Of a stretch of 64,000 nt of DNA, positions 1 to 8,962 are shown in pieces. The stretch spans positions 1,169,063-1,233,062 of the forward strand of contig NC_013959.1 of NCBI RefSeq assembly GCF_000025705.1. The letters run 5' to 3'. Every line of letters starts with the position of its first letter. The first letter of the stretch is position 1. Under the pieces are notes generated by a model. It was not told the origin of the DNA and ran no database searches. It saw only the letters and a list, made by a program, of their open reading frames with translations. The stretch is from Sideroxydans lithotrophicus ES-1 (GTDB lineage Bacteria; Pseudomonadota; Gammaproteobacteria; Burkholderiales; Gallionellaceae). The translations under genes were made by a program, and so were the position numbers.

Positions 1-2480
1 TCGATATCGAATTTCTTCAGATACGAGAGCGAGGAATATCCTGTTCCGAAATCATCGAGTGCGACCTGCATGCCGATATTCCCGAAAGCCATGAGCTTGC
101 TCACGATGGTGTCGCTGGCATCCATCAGCAGGCTTTCAGTGATTTCAATTGCGAAGCAGCCTCCGGACAAGTCAAGTTCTTTCAGATGTTCAAACCATGC
201 CAGATGGGTATTTGAATCGCTTTTGAATTGAACCGGTGACTTGTTTATGCTGATCTGGATATCCTTCCCATAAGCGCCACGCCAGTGTTTCACCTGATTC
301 GCGGCCTGGCGGAATACCCAGTCACCGATCTGAATGATCAGTCCGCTTTGTTCTGCGATAGGAATGAAGTCGGCAGGACTGACCAGACCTCGGTTTGGGT
401 GTTGCCAGCGTATCAGGGCTTCGGCTTTGTGTATCGAGCCGGTCTCAAGTTCTACTATGGGCTGGTATACCAGCCTGAACTGGTCTTGGGCCAGGGCCTT
501 GTGTAGATCATTGGACAAACTCATGCGGTTCTGCGCGACCGACTGCATGGCTTGGGTGTAGTAGCAGGAGCGGTTGCGACCGGAATTTTTTGCCGCATAC
601 ATCGCCTGGTCGGCATTCCTGAGCAGGGCTTCGATCTCCGTTGCATCGGATGGGTAAATCGTGACACCAATACTGACCGATATATAGGCCAGCTCGTTGC
701 CCAGCTGGAATGGTGCCGAGAATTTATTCAGTATGCATTCGTTGACCCGCTCGATGCTGTCCTGGTCGCTCAGTTCGCCCAGGAGAAGTGCAAACTCGTC
801 TCCCCCAAGCCGCGCGACCGTGTCGGATTCGCGAACACAACTCGACAGGCGCAGTGCAGCTTCTTTCAGCAGCAAATCGCCTGTGGCATGGCCCATGGTG
901 TCATTCACCTCCTTGAAGTGGTCAAGATCGAGGAATACGACTGCCAGCGGCAACTCGACCCGGCGGGATTTCTTGATCTCCTGTTCCAGGCGGTCATGAA
1001 ACATCCTCCAGTTGGGCAGGCCGGTCAGGTGATCGAAGTTGGCTTGTCGCCAGATCAATTCTTCCGATTCCTTTTTCTGGGAGATATCCGTGAACAGTGC
1101 GATCCGATGATGCACCTTGCCGTCATCGTTGAAGACGGTATTGATGGTCAACCATTTGGGGTAGACCTCGCCGCTCTTGCGGCGATCCCATATCTCTCCT
1201 ATCCACTTGCCGGTGCCTAAGATCTCGTTCCACATGGCCTGATAGAAGTCCATGTCGTGGCGGCCCGATTTCAGGATGCCGGGATTCTTCCCGATCACGT
1301 CCTCCATGGCATAGCCGGTGATCCTGGTGAATGCGGGATTGATGGCCATGATCAGGTTGTCGGCGTCGGTGATCATCATGCCTTCACTGCTGTTTTCGTA
1401 GATCGAGGCCGCCAGTTGCAGGGATTGTTCCGCTGCTTTTCGTTGTACTTCCCGATCGAAGTTATCCAGTGAGAAGGATATATCCCGCGACATTTCATCC
1501 AGCAGCGCAATCGATTCGCCGTCGAATGCGTCGATGTGTTGATGGTAAACCGACAAGACGGCAAAGGGTCTTCCGCCTCTCGGGATCGGGAATGCCGCAA
1601 TCGAATGCCAGCCTTGTTCTGATGCGCGGTTCTGCCAGGGGGCGAAATCAGGATCATTGGAGGAGTCGTTGATGATGACGGGGTGGTTCTCGCGAAAAGC
1701 CACCCCGACCGGGCCGCGGCCTTCGGGCACATCTGCAAGGGGCGAGATGACGATCCCGTCCAGGTAGTCCTGCCCGGCTCCGTAACTTGCAGCCGGGAGC
1801 AGCAGCTTGCTTTCCTTGTCGACCTGCGCGACCCAGGCCATGTTCATCCCGCCGAATTTGACAGCGCAACGGCATACCAGGGGGAAGAGCTGTTCTTCCT
1901 GCTCCATGCGCACGATAGCCTGATTGATCTCGCTCAACGCACTGTACAGCCTGGTTATGCGCCTGGCCCTGGAAGACTCCTTTTTGCTTTGCAAGGCGAA
2001 GTAAAGCAGGAGTGCGGCCAATATGGAGAAAGCCAGGAATATCCCGGCGAATTGCGCGATGAATCTTGCCTGGCGCCGATAGACAGGCTCCAGGCTGACG
2101 CGAATACGAGCTGTGGCTTCTTCGCGATAGGAGTACGAGATGGGCTCGTCAAGTTCGAGGATGTGCCTGTCTGGCGAGAATCGCAGGTATTCCGCGATCT
2201 TGAAACCGTTGGCGGAGACGAGTTGCAATTCGACGATGCTCGCATCCGCTTTTGCCCAGTGGTCGAACAGGGGGCCGATATTCTGGTAGTTCCCGTGATT
2301 GAGTTCCGAAGAGATCACAGTGGAGATCAGCTGCAATTGCTGCGTTGCCGACGTATGTGCGAACTTCAGGTCATCGTCGAATTTACTCTGGATCGCGACT
2401 GCCGAAATGGCGCCTAGCACCACCAATAATATGAACAGGGATGTCCATGGATACGTCTGAAGTCGGATGGTGGGGTTCAT
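1..2480 (-). CDS. Membrane GAF-PAS-GGDEF-EAL c-di-GMP protein (3' end outside window)
   Basis: About 826 residues are visible; the frame is still open at base 1, so the C-terminus of the EAL domain is missing. Two membrane segments (about residues 10-27 and 138-160) enclose a roughly 110-residue periplasmic part. They are followed by a GAF-like domain (about 190-330), a PAS domain (about 345-470), a GGDEF domain with intact GGDEF (near residue 560) and an RESD inhibitory site just before it, then an EAL domain starting with KAEALIRW (near 686) and keeping DDFGTGYSSL near the cut end. Both synthase and phosphodiesterase motifs look intact, so it could make or degrade c-di-GMP. The start ATG lies 6 bases after the stop of the PhnD-like gene, so the two are probably co-transcribed and the binding protein may act as its ligand sensor (inference). 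Confidence 0.9.
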   Translation of the reverse strand, partial: MNPTIRLQTYPWTSLFILLVVLGAISAVAIQSKFDDDLKFAHTSATQQLQLISTVISSELNHGNYQNIGPLFDHWAKADASIVELQLVSANGFKIAEYLRFSPDRHILELDEPISYSYREEATARIRVSLEPVYRRQARFIAQFAGIFLAFSILAALLLYFALQSKKESSRARRITRLYSALSEINQAIVRMEQEEQLFPLVCRCAVKFGGMNMAWVAQVDKESKLLLPAASYGAGQDYLDGIVISPLADVPEGRGPVGVAFRENHPVIINDSSNDPDFAPWQNRASEQGWHSIAAFPIPRGGRPFAVLSVYHQHIDAFDGESIALLDEMSRDISFSLDNFDREVQRKAAEQSLQLAASIYENSSEGMMITDADNLIMAINPAFTRITGYAMEDVIGKNPGILKSGRHDMDFYQAMWNEILGTGKWIGEIWDRRKSGEVYPKWLTINTVFNDDGKVHHRIALFTDISQKKESEELIWRQANFDHLTGLPNWRMFHDRLEQEIKKSRRVELPLAVVFLDLDHFKEVNDTMGHATGDLLLKEAALRLSSCVRESDTVARLGGDEFALLLGELSDQDSIERVNECILNKFSAPFQLGNELAYISVSIGVTIYPSDATEIEALLRNADQAMYAAKNSGRNRSCYYTQAMQSVAQNRMSLSNDLHKALAQDQFRLVYQPIVELETGSIHKAEALIRWQHPNRGLVSPADFIPIAEQSGLIIQIGDWVFRQAANQVKHWRGAYGKDIQISINKSPVQFKSDSNTHLAWFEHLKELDLSGGCFAIEITESLLMDASDTIVSKLMAFGNIGMQVALDDFGTGYSSLSYLKKFDI

Positions 2481-2486
2481 GAAGGT

Positions 2487-3341
2487 TCAGTGTCCCGATG
2501 AAGGTTTCGATTTCATCAAAGTGCGCAGGCTGTCGTAGTCGTGGTCTTTGGGCGGCACCAAGGCGGTCATGTCGGGGTGGATGCTGGTCATGATCTGCCT
2601 GCCTTCGGGGAGTCCGTTCAGTGCAATGAACGCCTTGCGCAATTTGCGCACCAGTGGAGCAGGAAGCTTGCCGCTTGTAACAAACAGATGATCGACGACC
2701 AGTGGCAATTCGGCCAGGGCCCGCAGGCCCTTGGGCTCGAATTCCTGAAATACTTCCTGCTTCACTGCGCCCGCGTCGCACGTGCCGGAAAGCACCGCCA
2801 ACGCGACATTCTTGTGGCCTTCAAGGAACTTGTAGCTGCCAAGGCGGCTTAATGGAACCCCGGCATGCTCGAGCATATGCTGGGGCATGATGTAGCTCAT
2901 CGTCGAATTGATATCGCCGAACAGGAAGCATTTCCCTTTCAAGTCGGCAAGTGTTTTGAGTGGACTGTCCTGTCGGACGATGATCTCGCCCTTCAGGTAA
3001 GGGTTGCCATTGATCACCTGTCGTGCCAGCAGCGGTTTTCTTCCGTATCTTTCCACCATCTCCACATATGGGGACGGTCCCATATAGGCGATATCGATAG
3101 TGTCGTTGCCGATGGCCTTGATGTGTTCGGCGTAGTCCCGGCCGACACGCACCTCTACCGGTCGACCGATGGTGTCGGCGATGTAATTTGCCAGGGGGGT
3201 GAAGCGGGAGATGAGTTCGTCGTGGGGCAGATAAGGATGGACGCCGAGGATGAGTGGCTTGAGTTCTGAAGCTTGCGCTGCATTCGGGACAGCCAGCGAA
3301 ATGGCCATGGCATACAGAAACGCTTTGCATAGATTCAGCAT
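2487..3341 (-). CDS. PhnD-like periplasmic substrate-binding protein
   Basis: A secreted protein of about 284 residues of the PhnD/phosphonate-binding family (type 2 periplasmic binding fold). Family features are the N-terminal VHPYLPHDELISRFTPLANY segment, the middle IAYMGPSPYVEM element and the later CDAGAVKQEVF element. A signal peptide covers about residues 1-25 and ends in AQA. I start at the second Met (3341) because a GGGGTGG ribosome site sits just upstream; an in-frame start at 3362 is possible but lacks one. No permease or ATPase gene is adjacent; the gene directly downstream is a membrane GGDEF-EAL protein. This suggests a sensory rather than transport role. The ligand (phosphate, phosphite, phosphonate or other) cannot be told from sequence. 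Confidence 0.85.
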   Translation of the reverse strand: MLNLCKAFLYAMAISLAVPNAAQASELKPLILGVHPYLPHDELISRFTPLANYIADTIGRPVEVRVGRDYAEHIKAIGNDTIDIAYMGPSPYVEMVERYGRKPLLARQVINGNPYLKGEIIVRQDSPLKTLADLKGKCFLFGDINSTMSYIMPQHMLEHAGVPLSRLGSYKFLEGHKNVALAVLSGTCDAGAVKQEVFQEFEPKGLRALAELPLVVDHLFVTSGKLPAPLVRKLRKAFIALNGLPEGRQIMTSIHPDMTALVPPKDHDYDSLRTLMKSKPSSGH

Positions 3342-3589
3342 AACCACCCCTTTATGCGTCACACTTTATGCCAACAGCAGAAATGCCGATCGAATGATTA
3401 TCGTTGTCCAGTATTCGATTGCTTCTGCGATTCTCCCGGCTGGCCTTGTCGTTCGATCAGCGCGGATTATTCTTGTGCGGCATCTTCGTTCGGTACCGCT
3501 CGATATTTATCTTACTCCAAAGTGCCAGCATTAATAGCCTAACCGCGATTCTAAATCCGGGAGCAATTTCTGCCGGGGGGCTCGCCGGA

Positions 3590-5107
3590 TTATTCCGATA
3601 GCGGTCTCGGTCTGGAGATGCCAAATCCCTGTGCATAATCGATGCCGACTTCTCTCAGCTTGGCGATGGTCTCTTCGTTCTCGACCAGCTCCGCGATCGT
3701 TTTCACGCCGATCGATTTGGCTACGCGATCGATGGCGATGATCTTGGCCAGCTCCACGGGATCGCGCAGGATGTTGAAGATGATGTTGCCGTCGATCTTC
3801 AGGAACTCTACCCGGAAGCCGCGGATCAAGTCGAACGATATCCGGTCGTGGCCGAAGCCGCTGATCGCGAGCTGGCAGCCTGCCTGCCTGACCCTTTGCG
3901 CGAACTCGGCGACGGCCACTGGCCGCAAGGTGAGCTCGGTGCTGGGAATCTCGAAACACAGCGCGGCACCGGGTACGCCGTATTCCATCAGCGTCAGTTG
4001 GAGGAATTCCGGAAAACTGTGGTCGCTGATCGTTGCGTCAGCCAGATTGATGAAGAACAGCGAGTTCTTCTGCCTTTCGTCCGACGGGTTCAGATGCGAG
4101 GCCCATTCGGCCACATGCTGCACGACCCATCGATCCAGGTGCGGCATCAAGCCGTATTTCTCGGCAAGCGGGAAGAATGCGCCCGGCGGCATCATGCCTT
4201 CCTCCTCTTCGATCAGGCGAACCAGGATCTCGTAATGCTCAGGCTCGCTGGAACCGGATGGCAGGGGCGTGATGAGCTGGCAGAACAGGCGGAACGCTCC
4301 TTTTTCGATCGCCGCCTTGATATGGTTCGCATCCTTCTGCCCGATGACCTGTTCGGAGAACGAATCCACAAAGGAATCCTGACTGGGGGAGCCTTCTCGA
4401 ATGAAAGCAGCGTCCTTGCTACCGGCATGCGGCTGTTCTTCAGGTTTGTTCGTGCCGGCCAGTTGCACATCTCCCGGAGAGGTGATGTCGTCGATCAGCA
4501 TGAAGAAGCCGCTGACTTTTCCATCCTCGCCGAATTGCGGAATGTGCTCGACCAGCAAGCGGTAGACCGCACCATCAGGCATCTTCTGCATCCGCTCGTA
4601 TTGCACATGATGACCGTCCAGGGCCTGGCGGACCGAGGTCGCCGATTCCTGGTACACGCTGGAACCCAGGATCTTGCGTATGTGCTGGCCGTGTATCTGG
4701 TCAGGCCGCAGATGCAGCCATTCCATGAATGCCCGGTTGTGATAGCGGCAATTCCCTTCGGCATCGATCAGCGCAACCATGGTGGTCAGAACATCATCGA
4801 TCAGTTGCAAGCGAGGCCTGCTGAGTGCGATCGCTTCCTCGGCTCTTTTGCGGAGCTGGGTCTGGTGTTCGAGCTTGTCTTTTAGCGCGGACAATTGTGC
4901 CGAGCGCCTGGTCGCTATCCATTCCAGGCGCGAGACCCGGGTCGCTTCCGCAAGAATGGCGGCCACCAGCACGCCGCCCAGGAAAGTGATCCACTGCATG
5001 CCAAGCTCGGTGAAGTAGATGGCAAAAACGAGTGCCGCAGCCGTGGCAATGACTGCCAGTGCGGAGATGTATGGCTGAACACTGCGAAAGATGGCGCGGA
5101 ACTTCAT
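3590..5107 (-). CDS. Membrane PAS protein with degenerate EAL domain
   Basis: About 505 residues: two N-terminal membrane segments (about 15-55), a coiled-coil linker, a PAS domain (about 100-210) and a C-terminal EAL-family domain (about 265-500). Key catalytic residues have changed: the EAL signature reads EILVRL, and the metal-binding DDFGTG element reads SGFGHD, losing both Asp residues. FEIPSTEL, LKIDG and ELVENEE preserve the fold. It is therefore probably not an active c-di-GMP phosphodiesterase and may bind the nucleotide or a partner protein (inference). The start at 5107 has a GGGAGAATCAGGA ribosome site; the longer frame to 5236 has none I can see. It lies between the PhnD-like gene and an outer-membrane protein gene. 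Confidence 0.85.
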   Translation of the reverse strand: MKFRAIFRSVQPYISALAVIATAAALVFAIYFTELGMQWITFLGGVLVAAILAEATRVSRLEWIATRRSAQLSALKDKLEHQTQLRKRAEEAIALSRPRLQLIDDVLTTMVALIDAEGNCRYHNRAFMEWLHLRPDQIHGQHIRKILGSSVYQESATSVRQALDGHHVQYERMQKMPDGAVYRLLVEHIPQFGEDGKVSGFFMLIDDITSPGDVQLAGTNKPEEQPHAGSKDAAFIREGSPSQDSFVDSFSEQVIGQKDANHIKAAIEKGAFRLFCQLITPLPSGSSEPEHYEILVRLIEEEEGMMPPGAFFPLAEKYGLMPHLDRWVVQHVAEWASHLNPSDERQKNSLFFINLADATISDHSFPEFLQLTLMEYGVPGAALCFEIPSTELTLRPVAVAEFAQRVRQAGCQLAISGFGHDRISFDLIRGFRVEFLKIDGNIIFNILRDPVELAKIIAIDRVAKSIGVKTIAELVENEETIAKLREVGIDYAQGFGISRPRPLSE

Positions 5108-5313
5108 TTCCTGATTCTCCCGATCTGGCGTGCCTCCGGTATTGCAGGTGATGGATGCTGTCCCGGCCATGTTATCAATTCTTCCGGCGGGAAGACATCG
5201 TCCTGTGGAGTCGCCATGGAAGGAACTGTACTTCAATGGCCGTCATGCGGCCCGGCCAGGTATTTTCGACCACGTTCAATCACCCCGGCGCATCTGTCCT
5301 GCAGTGCGGCTTG

Positions 5314-6285
5314 TCAGAACTCGATGGAGGGTCGGAACACCAGCGTGGTCGTGTTGTTGCGCATGTCCCTGAGTGCGCCGGAATATTCGTCCGGGCTGCT
5401 CCAGACCACGCCGACGTCCACTGTCGGCGTGTACCTCCATCCGCTTATCGGGAACTTCTTTCCGGCGATCAGTTCCAGCCGCACCATCTTTGCGCCGCGC
5501 TGCAGGAAATGCATGCGCAGATCGTAATTGGCGTTCTCCAGCCATGCCAGGAACGGGTAGCGCAGGTCGAGGTTGCTGCGGTGCAGGCTGACATAGGTCA
5601 CATCGTTGACATCCTTGTTGGTGTTGAAGTGTCCGCCCACGCGGAAGCTCCATGAGAGCTTCTCGTCCGGGTAGTCGATGTTGCCCTTGATCTTCCATTC
5701 GAATTCGTACCAGTCGTCCGGGACGAGCATGTTGCTCTTGATATGCTTGTTGCCCGCACTGAACAGATAGCCGGTGTAGCCGTAATTGTTGCCCTGGCGC
5801 TGTTCCTTGGGGCGATTCAGTTTCGCCACGTTGCCGAAGAAGGCGGACACCGCCCAGGGTTCCTGGAAACCGACCGTGGCGGATTCGAGCAGGTTGATGC
5901 CGGTGTTCCCGATCTCGAATTGCCGGTAGAGATTGGTCGAATGCGACTTGATGTAGGAGCTCAGCCAGGGAGTCGGGTAGACGCTGGCCTCCAGCACCAT
6001 GTAGCGCGGTATGAGCGAGCCTTTGATGAGATCGCGGTAGATCACGCTCTCGCTGTCGGAAGTGATGGTGGGGATGGCCTCTTTGGTGAGCGGCACGTTC
6101 AAGTCGACGTTGGTGTAGTAGGGCGAGGCTTCGAACACCACTTCGGTCTTGCTCACGTCGCCAGACTTGGCATCTTCAACATGGGACTCCTCGGTATGCG
6201 TCTCTGCCGCAAATGTGGCCGGCGTATGCAGGCAAAGCGCGGCAGCGATGCAGATTAGACGCAAGTGATTCGTGAAGGAGGGCAT
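5314..6285 (-). CDS. Predicted outer-membrane protein, function unknown
   Basis: About 323 residues with a signal peptide ending near ATFA-A, an acidic/Thr-rich N-terminus, then alternating aromatic/polar stretches typical of a beta-barrel. It ends in the terminal Phe (VFRPSIEF) recognised by the outer-membrane assembly machinery. I do not recognise a named family. The start at 6285 is chosen for the signal peptide; an in-frame ATG at 6327 would add 14 charged residues before it. It lies on the same strand as, and about 200 bases upstream of, the degenerate-EAL gene, so the two could share a transcript. Confidence 0.65.
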   Translation of the reverse strand: MPSFTNHLRLICIAAALCLHTPATFAAETHTEESHVEDAKSGDVSKTEVVFEASPYYTNVDLNVPLTKEAIPTITSDSESVIYRDLIKGSLIPRYMVLEASVYPTPWLSSYIKSHSTNLYRQFEIGNTGINLLESATVGFQEPWAVSAFFGNVAKLNRPKEQRQGNNYGYTGYLFSAGNKHIKSNMLVPDDWYEFEWKIKGNIDYPDEKLSWSFRVGGHFNTNKDVNDVTYVSLHRSNLDLRYPFLAWLENANYDLRMHFLQRGAKMVRLELIAGKKFPISGWRYTPTVDVGVVWSSPDEYSGALRDMRNNTTTLVFRPSIEF

Positions 6286-6454
6286 GGGCCCGGATTCTAT
6301 CTGTTTGTTGGCATCCGGTAAAAGCATGAGAGAATTTCGCCCCTGACGGGCGCGGCAAGTGTGCCGCTCCCGTTTCCTATCCTGCTTTCCCCCGCACGCG
6401 GGAGAAAGGGCAAACGATTCGCTGCGCGAGTTTTACGTTAACTGGAGAACCATT

Positions 6455-6916
6455 TTGAAGAAACTGACATCGGCCGACCTGGCCTCACTCGGCCAGCAAG
6501 CCAGCCTATCACCGCGCTTGCGCGCCAATTCCAACCTGCATCAGGAACTCAGCGACCCCATCCAGCGCCTCGCCATCGCCATGGAGCCGGACACACTGAT
6601 CCTGCCGCATCGCCATCCGCACACCTGGGAGGTGTTGACCGCCTTGCGCGGCCGCTTCACCGTGCTGGTGTTCGACGACGCAGGCAAGGTCATCGAGCGC
6701 GCCGTGCTGGGCGAGGATGTCAGCGTGGTGGAGATCCCTGCCGACGGCTGGCATGCCGTGTTGTCGCGCGACGAAGGAGCGGTGATCTTCGAAGTGAAAC
6801 ACGGACCTTATGCGCCGATCGGCGAGGCGGATGTCGCTGCGTGGAGCAAGGGCCGCAGCGCAGCCGAGCTGAACGCATGGTATGCCGTGGCCAAGGTGGG
6901 GGACAGGCTCGTCTGA
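6455..6916 (+). CDS. WbuC-family cupin metalloprotein
   Basis: About 153 residues of the WbuC cupin family. Typical landmarks are SPRLRANSNLHQELSDPIQR, the metal-binding HRHPHTWE motif, the FTVLVFDDAG strand and the ADGWHAVLSRDEGAVIFEVKHGPY end. I start at a TTG codon (6455) because GGAGA lies 7 bases upstream and homology begins there; the frame remains open to a GTG at 6359 with no family similarity. WbuC proteins often accompany O-antigen genes, but no such genes are nearby, so the biochemical role is unclear. Its stop lies 2 bases from that of the convergent prpE gene. Confidence 0.85.
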   Translation: MKKLTSADLASLGQQASLSPRLRANSNLHQELSDPIQRLAIAMEPDTLILPHRHPHTWEVLTALRGRFTVLVFDDAGKVIERAVLGEDVSVVEIPADGWHAVLSRDEGAVIFEVKHGPYAPIGEADVAAWSKGRSAAELNAWYAVAKVGDRLV

Positions 6917-6918
6917 AG

Positions 6919-8808
6919 CTACTTGGCGTATCCCTTGCTGCGCAGGGTCTCGATGATCTCCGGAATCACACCGGGATCGTCGATGGTCGACGGCACCTGG
7001 TATTCCTGTCCGTTGACGATCTTGTTCAGCGTCTTGCGCAGCGTCTTGCCGGAGCGCGTCTTGGGTAGCCGTTTCAGGATCACCGTATCCTTGTAGCAGG
7101 CGATCGCACCGATATTGTCGCGGATGCGGGCGACCAGTTCCTTTTGCAGCGCTTCCTCGCCGATGCTCGCGCCGGATTTCAGCACCACCAGGCCCATCGG
7201 CACTTGTCCCTTGAGCTCGTCGTCGCGCGCGATGACCGCGCATTCCGCCACCGATGGGTGGGCGGCGACGACTTCCTCGATCTCTCCGGTCGACAGCCGG
7301 TGTCCGGCGACGTTGATCACATCGTCCACGCGCCCCATCACGAACACATAGCCATCCTCATCGATATAGCCGCCGTCGCCCGTGGTGTAGTAGCCGGGCA
7401 GGAACTGCAGATAACTGTCGCGGAACTTGTTGTCGTCGCCCCACACGCGGTTAAGGCAGGAAGGCGGCAGCGGCAGCTTGAGTGCGATGTAACCCTGTTC
7501 GTTGCGCGCGAGCTGCTTGCCGCTCTCGTCCAGGATGCGCACATCGAAGCCAGGGGTGGGCAGCGTGGAAGAGCCCAGCTTCACCGGCTTGGGTTCCACA
7601 CCCCACAGGTTGGCAGTGATGCCCCAGCCGGTCTCGGTCTGCCACCAGTGGTCCACCACCGTCTTGCCGCTCTTCTCGGTGAGCCACTGCTGCGTCGGCG
7701 GGTCGAGCCGTTCGCCGGCGGAGAAGATCACCTGCAGCTTCGACAGGTCGTAATCCGCCATCAGCTTCGCTTCCGGGTCTTCCTTCTTCACCGCGCGGAA
7801 TGCGGTCGGGGCGGTGAAGAACGACTTGACGCCGTATTCGGAGATGACGCGCCACAGCGCGCCAGCATCCGGCGTCATGATGGGCTTGCCTTCGTACACC
7901 ACCGTGGTGCAGCCGTGCAGCAGCGGGCCGTAGACGATATAAGAATGCCCAACCACCCAGCCCACGTCGGAGGCTGCCCAGAACACGTCGCCATGTTCGA
8001 CGTTATAGATGGCCTTCATGCTGTAGTTGAGCGCGACGGCATGACCGCCGTTCTCGCGCACCACGCCCTTGGGTTTGCCGGTAGTGCCGGAGGTGTAGAG
8101 GATGTAGAGCGGGTCGCTACCCTTCACCGGCGTACAGCCGACGGGCTTTGCCTGCGCCAGCAGCGAGTTCCAGTCGTGGTCGCGTCCTGCAGTCAGCTGG
8201 GATGTCGCCTGTGGCCGCTGGTAGATGACGCAGCTTTGCGGCTTGTGTCTGGCCAGGTCGAACGCCTTGTCGAGCAGCGGTTTGTATTCGATGACGCGCT
8301 TCACTTCGATGCCGCAGGAGGCGGTGAGGATGACCTTGGGTTTGGCATCGTCGATGCGCACTGCCAGTTCTGGCGGCGCAAAACCGCCGAACACCACCGA
8401 GTGGATCGCACCCAGCCGTGCCACCGCCAGCATGGCGATGACGGCTTCCGGGATCATCGGCATGTAGATAATGACGCGGTCGCCTTTGACCACGCCCAGG
8501 TCGGCCAGCATGCCCGCCGTGCGAGCCACCGCATCGGTCAGTTCGGCATAGGTGTACTGCTTTCTGGTGTCGGTGACGGGGGAGTCATAGATGATCGCAA
8601 CCTGGTCGCCGCGCCCGTTCTTCACGTGATGATCGAGCGCCATGTAGGCCGTGTTCATCTCGCCGTCGGCGAACCAGTGGCCGATGCCGTCGGCATCCGT
8701 GTGCAATATCTGTTGAGGGAACCTGTACCACTCCAGCGCTTCGGCCTGCTTGCGCCAGAAGCCCTCCGGATCCTGCATCGAACGGTCATACTCTGTCTGG
8801 TAGCTCAT
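6919..8808 (-). CDS. prpE: Propionyl-CoA synthetase
   Basis: About 629 residues of the AMP-forming acyl-CoA synthetase family. It activates propionate to propionyl-CoA with ATP and CoA, feeding the methylcitrate cycle. Visible are the adenylate-binding YTSGTTGKPKG loop (about residue 237), the VVRENGGHAVALNYSM region typical of PrpE rather than Acs, HWWQTETGW, GYYTTGDGG and the C-terminal PKTRSGKTLR with the catalytic Lys. The start at 8808 has a strong GGGAGAG site. An upstream in-frame ATG at 8868 would translate an intergenic repeat and is rejected. It is the last gene of the gntR-prpB-prpC-prpD-prpE run, separated from prpD by a 121-base inverted-repeat element. Confidence 0.93.
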   Translation of the reverse strand: MSYQTEYDRSMQDPEGFWRKQAEALEWYRFPQQILHTDADGIGHWFADGEMNTAYMALDHHVKNGRGDQVAIIYDSPVTDTRKQYTYAELTDAVARTAGMLADLGVVKGDRVIIYMPMIPEAVIAMLAVARLGAIHSVVFGGFAPPELAVRIDDAKPKVILTASCGIEVKRVIEYKPLLDKAFDLARHKPQSCVIYQRPQATSQLTAGRDHDWNSLLAQAKPVGCTPVKGSDPLYILYTSGTTGKPKGVVRENGGHAVALNYSMKAIYNVEHGDVFWAASDVGWVVGHSYIVYGPLLHGCTTVVYEGKPIMTPDAGALWRVISEYGVKSFFTAPTAFRAVKKEDPEAKLMADYDLSKLQVIFSAGERLDPPTQQWLTEKSGKTVVDHWWQTETGWGITANLWGVEPKPVKLGSSTLPTPGFDVRILDESGKQLARNEQGYIALKLPLPPSCLNRVWGDDNKFRDSYLQFLPGYYTTGDGGYIDEDGYVFVMGRVDDVINVAGHRLSTGEIEEVVAAHPSVAECAVIARDDELKGQVPMGLVVLKSGASIGEEALQKELVARIRDNIGAIACYKDTVILKRLPKTRSGKTLRKTLNKIVNGQEYQVPSTIDDPGVIPEIIETLRSKGYAK

Positions 8809-8832
8809 TTCGACTCTCCCTTCCTTTTGGTG

Positions 8833-8953
8833 GTCATTCCGGCGCAGGCCGGAATCCAGTCGATTCAATATTTCCGCGAAGCGGGCATCAGCAGGTTTTG
8901 TTTGCTGCGCAGGATTGTTTGACTTGCTGGATTCCGGCTTGTGCCGGAATGAC
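8833..8953. repeat. Composite inverted-repeat element between prpD and prpE
   Basis: Two self-complementary arms of about 27 bases (GTCATTCCGGCGCAGGCCGG... and its mirror ending CGGAATGAC) enclose about 67 bases. The same arms recur at 12701-12810 and 26048-26114, so this is a dispersed, MITE-like element. Its arms can form strong RNA hairpins that may affect transcript stability or termination between prpD and prpE. Confidence 0.85.
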
Positions 8954-8962
8954 GGTACTCCC

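Noticed and set aside
7144-8922. A 592-codon plus-strand open frame opposite prpE
   Set aside because: Shadow of prpE and its flanking repeat; no recognisable domain.
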